Source of the DNA: Gloeopeniophorella convolvens
Lineage: Eukaryota; Basidiomycota; Agaricomycetes; Russulales
DNA: 64,000 nt
Direction: 5' to 3'
NCBI GenBank assembly: GCA_022496205.1
Contig: WTXD01000034.1
Span: 186,001 to 250,000, forward strand
The notes under the pieces are model-generated. The model was given only the letters and a program-made list of their open reading frames with translations, had not been told where the DNA came from and made no database searches. This document shows, piece after piece, positions 36,801-48,802 of the stretch (its first letter is position 1; every line of letters begins with the position of its first letter). The position numbers and the translations under genes are program-made.

Positions 36801-38110
36801 AGCTCGCCTTCTGGGCTAGTCTCATACCTTCGCTTCACAATGCACTCTGCCCACGGCATACGTCTCTTGTCACTATAACTATATGGGCTGTCCTGCAATG
36901 GGCTTGATTCTACATTTGTCCTATCGCTATATCATTTCTGAGCGCCTTGCCACCAAGTCTATGTTTCTATCTCGTGGGACTAGAGATCGATGTGCGAGTT
37001 TTCCCTTTCTGAGGATTCGTGTAATCCTGGATGCTAGGATTTCCATGAGATGTTCTGCTCGACAGTTCGAACGGCCGGTTATTGAAAGCGTGATTCGGCT
37101 AGTTCTCGGGCCCTCGGCGCTCAGCACCCTGCGATGGTTCCGGCTACGTCAGTTACTTCGACGACTGACTATGCGGTACGTATCACAAACTACTAGGAAG
37201 CCACTGCACTAGCGATCTCCGGTCGTGTGAGCTCACCAGCTCTCGGCCGAGGTCTCTGCGGTGCATTCTATACGCTTTTCATATTGAATGGTGAGTGTGT
37301 AACTGATAAATTGGCATCATCCTTCCGTGGAGCCCCCGCTGTACAATAACTTGCGTCATTCTTTATCAATTCCTGGCGTGAAGAAAGTGGCTGGGACGTG
37401 GTGACTGAAGAAGTATCTAGATAGCGATCTGCGCACACAGCGCGTATGAGCACATACCATATCAGGAGCCGTGGCTCCATTCTTGTCGAGTTCCAGATAG
37501 CGCCGTCAAGACACGCCACACTAAATCAGTGAGTCCTTGCTCTATGTAAACCCATTTCCAGGGCGCTGATAGTGAGCTCAGACAAAGTCGGATTCGACGG
37601 TGCCACGGCAGGTACGTCACCCAACTTGCAGCGCGGGAAAGTAGCTTCTTATACTAAGAGAGTAAGTTTGCCCCTGTTAGGCACATTCCAAGACCGCGAC
37701 GCTGTTCTGTCCGCGCGCCTCGCAATTCGCCAGCTACAGTGGCGTTCATCTGCATCAGACCACCGGCGGGACCGATTACACGTGTCCACTGTGGTGGCAG
37801 TCTGGATCCCTGTGCGCGCCTGCTTTTCTCCTGAATTGAGCGTTGACATCGCTCTGGACGGTTTGCATCTCCAAACTTGTACAAGATAGCGAAAACATCG
37901 GCCTCACGTTCCAGATGTGCGATTTCAGCGTGCTACTTTAGAGCGCTTTTACGTCAAATCTGGCAAGAGCGATCAGAGCGTGGGATACGGAGCCCTTGGT
38001 CGCTGGAGAGAGCACTTGTTCTCGCAGCCATAAAATGATGACCCTTACTCTCTAATCCCCAGTACGGCCCGGAACCAAGGTTCAGCCCCCCCTGCGCCTC
38101 CAAGCACATC
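33853..38110. other. 4.3-kb stretch without a confident gene
   Basis: Largest gene-poor stretch in the window. The left part (about 34000-34500) is the C/T-rich upstream region of the MADS gene. The rest has many short ORFs without family features, C/T-rich tracts and an 11-C run at 36774-36784. A possible small spliced ORF is listed at 35590-35872. It may hold a long non-coding transcript or regulatory DNA. Confidence 0.45.
35590..35872 (+). CDS. Possible small Pro/Arg-rich protein, weak call
   Basis: Exons 35590-35611 and 35655-35872 (intron GT..AG, 43 nt) give 79 aa, rich in Pro, Arg and Ala, with no recognised domain. Composition is what random GC-rich DNA also produces, so this may be the 5' end of a longer transcript or no gene at all. 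Confidence 0.2.
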
Positions 38111-39940
38111 ATGTCGGGAAGACCCTGCAAACTTCGGGTTGCCATCTGGTCATTTACTTGGGATTTACACGGCCCTGAGTCCTCTGTCTCTGTTAAAATT
38201 CGACTAATGGTAGCTCACAGCGGCGGAGGTGTCGGTGGGCTCACCACTGCATTCGCTCTATCCAGGTCCTCGGACATCCATGTTGATGTTTACGAGGCTG
38301 CGCCCACCTTCGCGGAAATGGGCGCTGGAATCGGCGTGTGGTGGCGAACCCGAGGGGTGCTCAAGACTCTAGGCTTAGAAGACGATCTGATTCGGCTGCT
38401 GGGAATTCAACCAAGCGAAGATCGAGGTATGATACGCTTCCACACCCCGCATAGAAGACTGAGGATCTCCACAGTCCCATCTATAGAATATCGCATTTCC
38501 GATCAGTCTGAAGGTCTGAGTATGGGCTCTATCTATTCTCGAGGTGCCGTTGACTCCTTAGTCTCCGATTCGGTCTCTGATTTTCCATCCGGTAGGTGGA
38601 GTTTTAGGTGTTCATCGTGCAGAATTCCACGAGGCCTTGTTGAATCGCTTGACTTCATCTCGGTGTCGCACCTTCACCTCGAAGCGCCTCCATGGCTATA
38701 AGGAATCGCGGGACAATTCACGCATTCAATTGACATTTCAAGATGGTTCAACCGCGACCTGTGACATTCTCATCGGGGCGGATGGTCTGAACTCTGCTGT
38801 GCGTGCTGGGATGGTACAGGCGGCAGCTTCCATCGCGGAGGAGGACGGTCGACTTGCTGATGCCGCCGAATTGCGCAACCTTATCGAACCGCGCTTCAGT
38901 GGAGTCTTGTGTTATCGAGCGCTTGTACCTGCCGAAAAACTATGGCAAGTTTCTCCTGAACATAGGGCGTTATCTTCTCCGGTGCAGGTAAGCCAACGTT
39001 GTGACGGCTTTCCAAGGCTCTTCGAGTCGATATGGGTCCTAATTAGCGAGTAGTATCTAGGAAAGGACAGGGTGCCAAGCTTGTTTCACGCTCTGCAAGC
39101 TTCACGCTAATAGGATCATCCGTTAGCATTTCATCGCCTATCCTATCTCTCGAGGTCGCTTCATCAACTTCGCAGCATTTGATGTCCATCCTGATAAAGA
39201 AGGAACACGTTTTACTGACGCTTGGGTTGTGGGTGTCGATCCCGAGCATGTTATTCGACTGTACGATGGATGGGAAAAGGAGGCGAATGAGCTCGTGCAG
39301 GTGAGTAGACTCTTGAGATCGAAAACTTGCAGTTGCTGTGATGCTACTTAATCGTATCATTCTCAGTGCTTGGATGGGCTGAAGGTTACACGTTGGGCCG
39401 TTAACGTTGTCCAACCTCTCCCATCATTTGCTTTTGGAAATGTAGCTGTGCTTGGGGATGCTGTACTGCGCATTCCTCTTTGAATATGGCAGTGACGCAA
39501 CTCACGCTAGTAAACGATTGTGCAGGCGCATGCAATGACGCCATTTCAGGGGGCAGGCGCTGGACAGGCTATCGAAGTCAGTTGTAGCTTCCTATGGCGG
39601 TCCACGTGGTACTGATATATCGATTGTGGTCCAGGATGCATCCGTTCTGTCGACTTTGCTTTCGCACCGGTTGACAACGAAACAGAACGCAGCCCACGTG
39701 CTCGGTATCTATTCACGTGTTCGCCAGCCCCTGGCCACGGAGGTCTCAAAACGTTCCCGCCTCAACGGAGAGCACTTCGCACTTCACGGGCTCGAATCGG
39801 ATGTGTCGCCGACACGTCTACGCGAAATAAGCCTGGAAATACAAGAGAATTTCGAATGGGTCTCAGAGACAGATGCTACAGCAGATTTACAGAGAGCGAT
39901 GGAGCTCCTGGAAAGGGGGATGTCTTCGGAGCGTAACTAG
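38111..39940 (+). CDS. FAD-dependent monooxygenase (salicylate-hydroxylase-like)
   Basis: Group A flavin monooxygenase: hydroxylates an aromatic substrate with NAD(P)H and O2. Eight exons: 38111-38148, 38221-38543, 38608-38987, 39054-39071, 39127-39300, 39367-39462, 39526-39576, 39635-39940; 1386 nt, 461 aa. Rossmann motif VAICGGGVGGLTTAFAL, then DVYEAAPTFAEMGAGIG. The second FAD motif DILIGADGLNSAVR and third motif LGDAAHAMTPFQGAGAGQAIEDA are intact. Exon 4 is an 18-nt micro-exon encoding YLGKDR. Residues typical for the family before the third motif (IAYPISRGRFINFAAF) are present. It may degrade plant aromatics or act in secondary metabolism; the sequence does not say which. No tailoring partners lie next to it. 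Confidence 0.9.
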
Positions 39941-40361
39941 AGTGTATAGGAGACAGGCTACGGGTAAATGAATGTAATACGAAACTTTTTTTGTTCGCAG
40001 TGGTGGCCGAGTCCGATGTCCTGTTTTGGACGCGCGTTATAGCACTGTCAATCGATCACGCGCCTGGCTCACTACTGAGGATTGTTGAAGCGTTCTATGC
40101 ACTTTCTTCAAGATCTAATGCCGCCGAAGCTTCGCAGGATAGTCGAGGTCAGGGGGGATATCCCCTTCAGAAAGTGTAGAGCCGGCCCGGTGCCAATAGC
40201 GTCCGTGATGAACTTGAGACCAGGGTCCTGGTGTCGACTATCTCTAGAATACAGCGATAAAAATACGGGAATGTATAAGTCCTTTAAAGGAACGTTCAGA
40301 TGCACTGCGCTTCTACCACTAAACAAGACCCATCAGGGAGGAAAGATCTCAGAGTGACGGA
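39941..40361. other. Convergent intergenic region
   Basis: About 420 bases between convergent 3' ends; only unconvincing short ORFs. Confidence 0.5.
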
Positions 40362-43300
40362 TCACTTACACATACACATGCCCGTGCGGACCATTGAAAA
40401 CTGATGAACAGTGACGTTAAGCCTTAGAAAAAAAGAACGAAATACCCTTACCTCAAACCGAGGCCCCTTCAACACAACAACGTCTCCATGAACCATCGTC
40501 ACGCGGAGTGCTTCTTTTGTTGCTTTGGCTTTTGATTTGGCGCCGGTGCCTGAAGCGATTGAGTACAAGGCGATGTCGGCGCCAAGACAGAGCAAGACAA
40601 GACAGGTTGCTGTGGGTCGGAACGTCTGACGGTCCTTCGTAAAAGAGGTTTCAGTGACCGTAGTTGGCAGCACATTTTAGAGTACCTTTCCGTCGGAATT
40701 CCAAGCGCGTATGAGCAACCCATCAACTTTGAGATTACTGAGGTTAGGACAGTATTGCTTCAGAGCGCTTTCTATGTATTCGGTCTGTTGATCCCACACG
40801 CTGCAGGTGGTCGCGTCCTTTGAGGGGCCATGAGATGCGGAGAAACATGTTGCTCCAGGTTCGCGCTCAAAGCGAATTTCACGCTGGAAAGTCTCGAAGA
40901 GTTCAGAAGGGCGTTCTTGCAGCCGCGGCGCGTTACCATTGAAGATATGAAAGACAGACGGCATCTTTTCGTCGGTATCAGATACGTCGCTGTCCGCCAC
41001 CGCACTGCTAGGATCGTTGGCCAGCAACTTGGTGCCGAGTTTGTAGTGGTGAAGACTCATCCCGTCTTCAAACTGACGAGTCCGACTAGCCGTTACGGGC
41101 GCTGCCCACTTATCGTCGGGAAAAAATGTTGCAGTATTGATTTTCCGATCCCGGGTGGAGAAAGCACTGACTACCCAACTCGTAGGCTTATGTGAGTCGG
41201 ACCTGGAGGTGCATGAGGCATTCCCGCAATCGCGATGCCGGAGAAAACGCTGCACATTGATACGTCCGCATTGCATGCAGTAGTAACCGGCTGGGAAGTT
41301 CCCGCTTGCGGTAGAAGTAGCTGTAAAAGGGGCGAGAAGAGGGAGCGGAAGTAGCAAGCGAGAACGCCCGAAATGACCTTGTGTCATTATGGCCTCATTG
41401 TTCGGCGTCAGCATTGAGGCGTCCTGAGAACGTTCTGAAGGAAGCTGGTCTAGCCTCAGGACAGCCTCTACTTCCCACCACGGTCGCATGATGTGCTCGA
41501 GCCATTCTTTGTAGCCGTCCTGTCCATCGTCTCTGAGCAAGTCCTCACCGCCAGGCACCCACTGAAGAGCAAAGCGCCAAGTACGCCGCACTGTGGCGGT
41601 ATTTTGCATCCGTGGCTTTACTGATGTTTCCACCTAACAGGAGATAGACACAGTAAGACGATACGCTTTCAGACCATGGCCGAGAGATATCACCTTCACG
41701 TCTGTTATCTCGAAAAGCCCTGCCCAAAAGTATTCGATCTCCGGTGGCAGCTGCCATTGAGCCAGCGGAGAGTTGCGCGCGAAGACAGGTGACACGACGT
41801 CCCCGGTTTGGTGAGACATGAGCAATGCGGCGACCTCAGTGGGAGGCTCTGGAAGATGAGGGTCCTGGAGTCCTTCTTCGCCGAAAGGGTCTGCCATGGC
41901 GTGACCATCATTTGCGTTGGGCTGAGATACGGGCTGAGACGGCGGATATATGGAATTTGGGCGAGCCAGCTCCGGGGAGCTGGGATGAGCGATTTCGGCA
42001 GAAAGCGCCTTCGGTGATCTGGCATGTGGAGTAGGGCTTGTGGGAGGATCTGGTACATGCGTGGGTGACAGCATGATACAGGGAGGCGAAGCCCCGCGGA
42101 CCCCGGGGAAAGGATGGTGGGGGTCGAGTATGGAAAAGGCATCAGGCGCAGCGGTTCCCAAGTCAATGCGTACAGGAGCCAAGAGATCGTCAGCAGGAGC
42201 ATGATCATATACTGGCGTGGTCTCTACGCTGACGTCGTTGAGTTTGCTGGCCGTCTGCGGGTTCCCGATGGCATAGGTCGCATTAGTGGGCCGCTCAAAA
42301 GCAGGATCCAACTCATGATATCCTTCATTGACCGTCTGGCGCGGTGACGATACAAGTCCATCGCGAGGGACCACGCGGCCGCCGCGATCAAACTGGAGGT
42401 CCGAGAGGAGATAAGAAGGGCCATGACCGTGTCCGAGATTGGTCAACGGTGCAGCGCAGGTGAGCAGAGATGCAGCGCTCGTGGAGTTCTCCGAAATGAC
42501 AAATGAGGCTTTGCGTTCGTGCAGCGCGGGAGACCGATGAGTCGTAGCAGGATCCTGAGGAACCAAGGATTGGTCTGCAGGCGGCTCTCCGAAGCCGTCG
42601 ACTATTGGCACCGGCGGGGTGGGAAGAGGCTCTCCCGGCAGGTGTGCGCCCGTAGTCACGCTTTTGGCCTCGAGCGCTGCTTCGCGCGCGGTGGCGGCGG
42701 GATCCCGCTCACGGAGGGTGGCGAGAGAGACATTGGTCTCGCGAACACTGGTGATCAATGATGAGAAACCCAATTTGACGAGAGCGAAGCGCGGAAAGGT
42801 GCAAAAGCGCCAGGGCGGGGAAGTAGCGTTCGGAAGAATAACCCACATTGAGAAAACAATCCTGCGTCCTTCCCAAGTGTTTTCCCCGCTCCATCCTAGC
42901 CCCGCGTCCTCCTTCTTCCCCGTGAATAGGAGGATTGGGTGCTCTAAACCGTCCCATGCGACGCCACCGTGATTCTTTGAGATGGCAGGGAAGGCGGCGT
43001 ATAACTCGTCTTTTTTCTGTAGCTCCATCAGCCAATATACAGACGACATACGATACCTGCCACTTACCCCAGCCCATACTCGAGGGTAACAGTATGAACC
43101 CGAAAGTTCTTTGACGTGGTCCTGCCTGCTGCTCGGCGACACGACGATGCGCCAATGCGACTGGGCTCGCAGACTAGAACAAACAAGGGGAGCTAATTGA
43201 GGTAATTGGAGCACACGTATGTGGGTGAATAGGTGTGCGTACGCACCTCGAGGGTTGAAATCGCTCTCCGAAGCCTCCTCGTTGGTATTCCGAGTTGACG

Positions 43301-44940
43301 CTCTGGCTTTCTTTGTTGCCCCCCCACTGCCAACGGACGTAGACCTTCTTTTTGGCCTACGCTGTGGCGGAATACCTCCCGTTTTCGAGGCCTGAATTGG
43401 GCCGGAAAGTTGAGGTACGTCGCCACTCAACGAAACGGAGGGCGACGGCGCTGGCTTGACGGTGCGGGATGTTCTCGACCGAAGCCGAGATGACACAGGC
43501 TCAACGGGTTCAACGACCACATCCAAGGACACGCCTGATGATTACGAGCACATCGATCAGGTACGTGAGTCACAGAAATGTTTCAAGAACCGAAATTGAC
43601 TCACCTTGTCGGCCATTCCGTTGAGTTGGGAGACTCTCCGATTGCGTTACCACCGAGTCGTCGTACATGAGATCGACGCCCGCCTCCGACCCTACAGGCG
43701 CTACTTGATCCAATCCCGATTAACTCAGTTGACATAGAATTTTAGATTCACCTCTATCCCCCGTTCGCTTCGTGGTCGTGAAGTTCTTGAACGAGGGCCG
43801 CCTTTCAGCCATGTCGCGTGGAAGAATTGATGCGGGTTCATTTGAATGTTTTGCCCCATGATTCACGGAGGAAGATAACGGTACATCAGAGCCAGGACCG
43901 GCACCTACAGCAAGGAGATTAAAAGATCATCCGCGGTGATCAGGGAGACATCAACCTCCGTACCTGACGAGGGTTCATTCGTCTCTACGTCAGGACGAGC
44001 ACCAGATTCGCCTCGCAACCGAGTATCCAATAGGCCGGCTATCTCCGGAGCAGGATGAACACTTTCCATTTCCTGGTCCACAACCATAGATCCGTCCAGA
44101 TCGACCGCTCTCCCCTTGCCTTTCTTATCTTCATGGAACCAAGGCGACCACGCCGGCTGACCAGAATCATGCAGAGTCTCCGTGGGGGGCAGCGTTGGAT
44201 CACTTCGCGGGACCGCACTACTCAGGGGTAATATACCGTTGTGATATGGTTCTACACGCGATCCACACCAACGTTAGAGGGCATGTGTATTCCAACTTTA
44301 ATAGCGACTCACCTGACGGTGCTGCACTGTGCACGGTGCCCGTCGGCAGACAGCGCTCGGGCTCTAGTACTGGGCCGACAGACGCACACGCGTCGAGACT
44401 CTCTCCGGAGGCTGTTGCAGCCTCACTTGTCTTGGCCCTCTTTTCTCTCGAAAACGCTGCCCCTGACAGCACATAGAGCCACTGCTTAGCCCTGACCCAT
44501 GAAACAGATAGCCTACACAATTACTCACCATTGACCGAGTGTACTCCCCTAAGCGACCGACGGGACTGCACCTCACGCTTCCCCGTACGGCACGCGTTGC
44601 CTTTGGCATGCTCTACCCTCTGCGCCGGTGCTGCGGGGGTGCTCGCGCCGTCGGCATTGCTGAGCAACGCTGGCCGTTCCAGGCCCTGTATACTCCCACC
44701 TGGCTGGTCATCGGGTACGTCGCTTGACCCCGCGGCGCGCTCTGCAGCATCTCTGGGAGGTATATAGCCGGCTCCTCTCGAGGCGCGCCGGGTGGGGTGG
44801 ACTGGTTGCTGCTGCCAATCATGGAGGTGGGGGGCAGCGGCCGCCGCGCCGCCGTTTCGCCCAGCCGGGTCTGCTGGCACATGTGTTCCCGCGGTTGATT
44901 CGGATACTGCTGGACCTCGCGCAACGTCGTTTGACGACAT
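40362..44940 (-). CDS. Large disordered protein with zinc-ribbon and beta-rich C-terminal domain (possible 2OG-oxygenase-like fold)
   Basis: Function not established. From ATG 44940 (MSSNDVARG) several exons encode Ser/Pro/Glu-rich, basic sequence with possible NLSs (RPKRRSTS, KKARAS). A conserved core follows (WDGLEHPILLF; EIEYFWAGLFEI joined to ...WRFALQWVPGGEDLL), then a Cys cluster CMQC...CGNASC (about 41200-41290) that looks like a zinc ribbon. The C-terminal part has VFHIFNGN...LQERPSELFETFQREI, KVDGLLIRAWNSDGK, VLLCLGADIALYS and LRVTMVHGDVVVLKGPRFE. The order resembles agaricomycete AlkB-like oxygenase proteins, but I do not see the HxD iron motif, so enzymatic activity is doubtful. 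The intron between FEITDVK and VETSVKP is GT..AG. Splice joins in the N-terminal half are only partly resolved. The NOP8-like gene lies upstream on the same strand. Confidence 0.55.
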
Positions 44941-45329
44941 TGGGACTGTACTGAAAGCTTTTCTCTGCTTCGACTTGCGCTGGGTCGGATGCCGTTGAAA
45001 TCGTCTGCTGGGAGCTGAGACTGAAGTTGATGGTAGGTCCGAGTACGGGCCGTGCACGCCGCTCGCGGTGTCGCGTTAGCGCGGCTGTTCGCGGGTGTCC
45101 TGGATGCCCGCGGCGGACATCGCGTCAAAGTAGAAAGCGAAAAAGGCGAGTATTCAACAAGAATCTAAAAAAAGAGGCAGAGCTTTTTATAAAGAGCAGA
45201 TCGAAACGCTTGTAGGGCTACTCTATGGTGATCTCTGCTCTTCCTCTCAGGAACAGCCTCGCGAGAACTTCGCTGCAACCTCTGTGAAGGGACGTAATTC
45301 CTGCACGCTGCCAGACAGCCATAGCGTAC
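44941..45329. promoter_or_regulatory. Promoter/leader between NOP8-like gene and large disordered-protein gene
   Basis: The reading frame of the downstream gene stays open to about 45057, so a longer N-terminus cannot be excluded. A 14-codon ORF at 45077-45121 precedes it. No other structure is seen. Confidence 0.35.
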
Positions 45330-47064
45330 TCATTCGACCCGCTCTCCGCCTCTTCTCTTCCGGCTCTTGACCGCCTCCCGGTGCCGACGCTTCCAATCGC
45401 GCGTCAGCTCCCCCCGCGCGGCCTCCCAGCGCTGCCGGATCTCCTCCTCGTCCTCCGTCCGCGCGAACTTCACCCGACGCACATATCCGGCCTGGGGAAA
45501 GAAGAATGGGAGAGACGAGTCGAGAGACTTGGACTGTATGTGCGGCGCTGCCTCGGCGACCGCGACTGGGCCCGGCTCATGAGCGGAGGTATGAGCGGGG
45601 AGGACGGAGGCATTGCCTTGGAAGGCCGGCTCATCCAAGTCGAAATCAAGCTCGGAGTCAAGATCGAGGTGTCCAAGTAGGGAGAAGCCCGCTACAAGAA
45701 GCATACGTCAGTAAGCTTATGAACAACGTGCGCCGCGTGACTGCCGTACCTTCTTCCTCCCGTGGTGCGAATAAATCTTTGAGTTTCACAGGCTGCGCGG
45801 GAGGTGGCGGCACAGGCTCGGACTTCTGCAACGCTGCACTCTCTACTTGTCCACTCGCAAGATCCCTCTTATCCCCATGCTGGGAACTGAAACGTTCCGC
45901 AGGAACAATCTCGATATCCATGGCGTCGTCGGAGCGGTGGGTAGGGGAGTAAGTTTGCGCACGATGCGTATCTTTCTCGGCATCGGAGTCGACGTTCTCT
46001 GCACCACCCCAATTTTCGGCCACTTCTCCAAACATCGAGTTGAGCAGGTCTAGGGTTTTGGACGTTTCTGCTGCGAGGTCTGCACCCTCTGTAGCGCCCA
46101 AAGTCGCCGCCGTGAGTGATGAAACAGCCCGATGTGGAGAAGGAGACCTTGGATGGGGTGCGGGATCTGGCGACCCAATGTTGTATGTCTCGTCCTCATC
46201 CACATCAAGGATATATTCTACGACTTCATCAGCCTTGTCTTCGCTCGAATCCACAGTCGCGTTGCGCACGCCAGTGGAAGTCGGCAATGACGTTTGAGCG
46301 CTTTCGAGGAAGACACCCTTGATATGCGTGCTGCCCCATCGTAGCGGGTCAATTGTTTGTCTGCGTGCTCGCGTGGGAGGATCTCGCGCCCGTTTCCGCT
46401 TCTTTTCTTTGCCCGTGCCCTTCCCGAGGTTCTTGACATTAGCGACAGCATCGAGAGGCGGGTCTAGAGGATGAGCAGGGCGCATGCGAACAGAACGGAC
46501 AAGGCGCCCAAGTGGAGTGATACGCCATTGCGGATGCTGATGCACATTCGCGTGGGTGATAAGAGACATGTCCTTCGCATGTTTTCCCTGAACGCCACGA
46601 GCAAGTCTTCTGCGCTTCCCTGGCCGCGCGTCGTCGCCGACTTCCGAGGGCGCGTTTTCAAGCATGATGCTGGAGAGGTAATCAATATCGAAAATTCATG
46701 CATGCATGCACACTGCGGGCAAACTCACCGCGCATGATAATCGGGCTTGGCCTCCCCAATACGCAGCTTTGCGCCCTTCCATGTCGATCCACTGAGTACA
46801 TTCATACCTGAAGGTGAGTGTTAGATTCGCGTAAATGAAAGATGGTAGATATGGGTACGCACATCTGGAAAGCTGTGGCTTCGTGCTTTGAAGGGTGACA
46901 TAGGCGAATCTACGAGGTTGTCCGAGCACATCGAGTTTTCCCAGACCGTCGAGTGCGGTCACGGAGCCGAAAGTGCCGAGGCGACGCGACAGATCATCAG
47001 CCGTAATTGCTGGAGTAAGCCCGGATATGTGAAGCCGCTTTGTTACGAGCTCTGCGTCGGGCAT
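45330..47064 (-). CDS. NOP8-like nucleolar RRM protein
   Basis: Probable 60S ribosome-biogenesis factor (Nop8/NOL8 type). Start at 47064 (MPDAELVTKRLHISGLTPAI) opens an RRM: KRLHISGL (RNP2) and RFAYVTLQ (RNP1), completed by the next exon (MNVLSGSTWKGAKLRIGEAKPDY). The first intron is T|GTGCGT..CAG, the second CG|GTGAGT..CAG joining ...YHAR to IMLENAPSE. A long low-complexity middle is basic (KEKKRKRARDPPTRARRQ), then acidic (YILDVDEDETY). It ends in a conserved C-terminal block: FSLLGHLDLDSELDFDLDEP, FFFPQAGYVRRVKFAR, EEEIRQRWEAARGELTRDWKRRHREA, typical of Nop8. Stop TGA at 45330-45332. The family call rests on the RRM plus this C-terminal block. Confidence 0.75.
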
Positions 47065-47350
47065 CGTGCAGGTTGTGGTTCGGGCGGCGGAGAGGCAGGG
47101 CGCGGGGAGCGCTAGTGAGAACTTGAGACTGAGGATGGGGTTAGGGCTGTTAGGGTCTGCCTAGTACCGACCCTGCGTCCTGACCGGACGTCCGTGTGCG
47201 CTGTGTCCGGAGTCGCCCGACGGTGCCAACTAGTGGCCGGCGACCGGTGACTGGTGACCGAGCTGCGCGCCGCCTTGTCCCCTCGACCCCAACTCGTCCC
47301 TCGTCTTATAGTTCTCTCTCTTGAATCCCTCTGGCGAATCTGCTTCCAAG

Positions 47351-48802
47351 ATGGGCACTCCAGTCCAGCCATCTTCTCGCAACCCATTCCGCGACCATCT
47401 GCTCACTCCGACTCCAACGGGGACGTCGACCACCTCAAGTGCACCTTCTTATCACTCTGCGCTCCCGGCATCGCACATTGCGCTCACGCCGACCCCCACT
47501 GGAATGTCTTCCGTATCTGGTGCACCGAGCTATTATACTGCGTCCGCTGCGGATCCTCACTCTGATGATGAAGAAGAGTCTCCAGAGGCACTTCCTGGCC
47601 TGGCCTTGCGATCGTCCCCTGCACGCACTGGGCCACCAGTTCAGCCGCCTCCTTCTGCACCCCCCTCTCTTCCCCCTCGTAGCGACTCGTATGCGCGTCC
47701 CCCGGCGTCCCCGCCCTCTCTTCCTCCGCGTCCCGGCCCAAGTCCCCTATCACTGGCTCCGCCAGAGCCTGCCCCGCCAGAGATCGTCCTGCCCCCCAGT
47801 CCTCCCTCGGATTCGGTTCTCGACGCCCCACCACCTGCATACTCCATAACACCCGATTTTGGTGGCGGAGAGACAGTTGTTGAGCTGGGCCCCCGCCGAC
47901 CCTTCCAGCGAGCGCCTGAGCCTTTCATTCAACATCCGCCTCCGCAACAAGGGCCGTACGGGCCTCCTCAATTCGCGCCACCATCCATCCCACCGCCACG
48001 TCGAGTGGGACCCGCGCCGGAGCGCCCGCTTTCACAGGTGTCTGATTTCTCTCGCGAATTCTATGCCAGCGGTGGAGAGGGGCGGCCTACAGAGCAGCCC
48101 CGTCAACCACGGTACGCTCCGCCTCCTGGTGCGCCTCCACCTGGCCGCCGCCCGCGTGCAGCGTCGACATCGAGCGGCGCAGGCTCGACTGCGCCTCCTG
48201 CAAGCGATGGACGGCCCACGACAACGCCGACGCCAGGTCATCCTCTGCTGCGCAATGGACAGACGCTCGTCTACCCCGATAATTACTCTTGCCCCAAATG
48301 TACGCATTTTTCCTTCTGCTCCTATACTCTCCTGTCATGGCCAATTATAACCTATCATTCAGGTAACAACACGGGCTACAAGAATTTTGACCCGTCGCAT
48401 CCATGTCGCAAGTGCTGGGAACGCTTTAGCAAGCCATTCACTTCTATTCTTGCGTCGAGCCCGTGGAGCGGGAACAGTGCCGAAAGCCAGAGCCAGCACG
48501 GCCGTTCGTACCAGCGGCCACTCCCCGCCTTCAAGCCCCCGCAGGCTCAACCACAGCGCCCGCCTCCTGGCCCATATGTCTCACCGCCCGCTTCCCCTGG
48601 CTTGCAGCGCTCCAACACTCGTGCCTTGGCAATACCCTTTGGAGCAACAGCACCGGCCGGCGCGACAGTCGTCATGCCAGGCGATCCGCGCATTGGCGGC
48701 AGGTTGTGCTGGAGGTGTGGTGGCCGCGGGATGACGCCTTTCTTGATCTTTGACGAGATGCCGTGTGAGACGTGCGGAGGTATTGGCAGGTTACTGAGTT
48801 AG
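47351..48802 (+). CDS. HUA1-like proline-rich zinc-finger protein
   Basis: Related to yeast Hua1, a cytoplasmic protein linked to actin patches and ubiquitin ligase adaptors. Two exons, 47351-48299 and 48363-48802. The first ~300 residues are Pro/Ser-rich (PPSLPPRSDSYARPP, PPPAYSI with a PPxY-type motif that could bind Rsp5-family WW domains). The C-terminal part holds two DnaJ-like CxxC pairs per half: CPKCNNTGYKNF...HPCRKCWERF, and GDPRIGGRLCWRCGGRGMTPFLIF...PCETCGGIGR, the Hua1 signature. The start at 47351 is the first ATG; the frame is open upstream to 47321 without an ATG. It shares a 286-nt divergent promoter with the NOP8-like gene. Confidence 0.75.
   Translation: MGTPVQPSSRNPFRDHLLTPTPTGTSTTSSAPSYHSALPASHIALTPTPTGMSSVSGAPSYYTASAADPHSDDEEESPEALPGLALRSSPARTGPPVQPPPSAPPSLPPRSDSYARPPASPPSLPPRPGPSPLSLAPPEPAPPEIVLPPSPPSDSVLDAPPPAYSITPDFGGGETVVELGPRRPFQRAPEPFIQHPPPQQGPYGPPQFAPPSIPPPRRVGPAPERPLSQVSDFSREFYASGGEGRPTEQPRQPRYAPPPGAPPPGRRPRAASTSSGAGSTAPPASDGRPTTTPTPGHPLLRNGQTLVYPDNYSCPKCTHFSFCSYTLLSWPIITYHSGNNTGYKNFDPSHPCRKCWERFSKPFTSILASSPWSGNSAESQSQHGRSYQRPLPAFKPPQAQPQRPPPGPYVSPPASPGLQRSNTRALAIPFGATAPAGATVVMPGDPRIGGRLCWRCGGRGMTPFLIFDEMPCETCGGIGRLLS

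Noticed and set aside
10354..39940. A secondary-metabolite cluster (two FAD oxidoreductases and regulators)
   Set aside because: No core synthase, and the genes are separated by many housekeeping genes; not a cluster.
45077..45121. 14-codon ORF upstream of the large disordered protein
   Set aside because: Possible uORF, but a start this short occurs often by chance; mentioned in the region note only.
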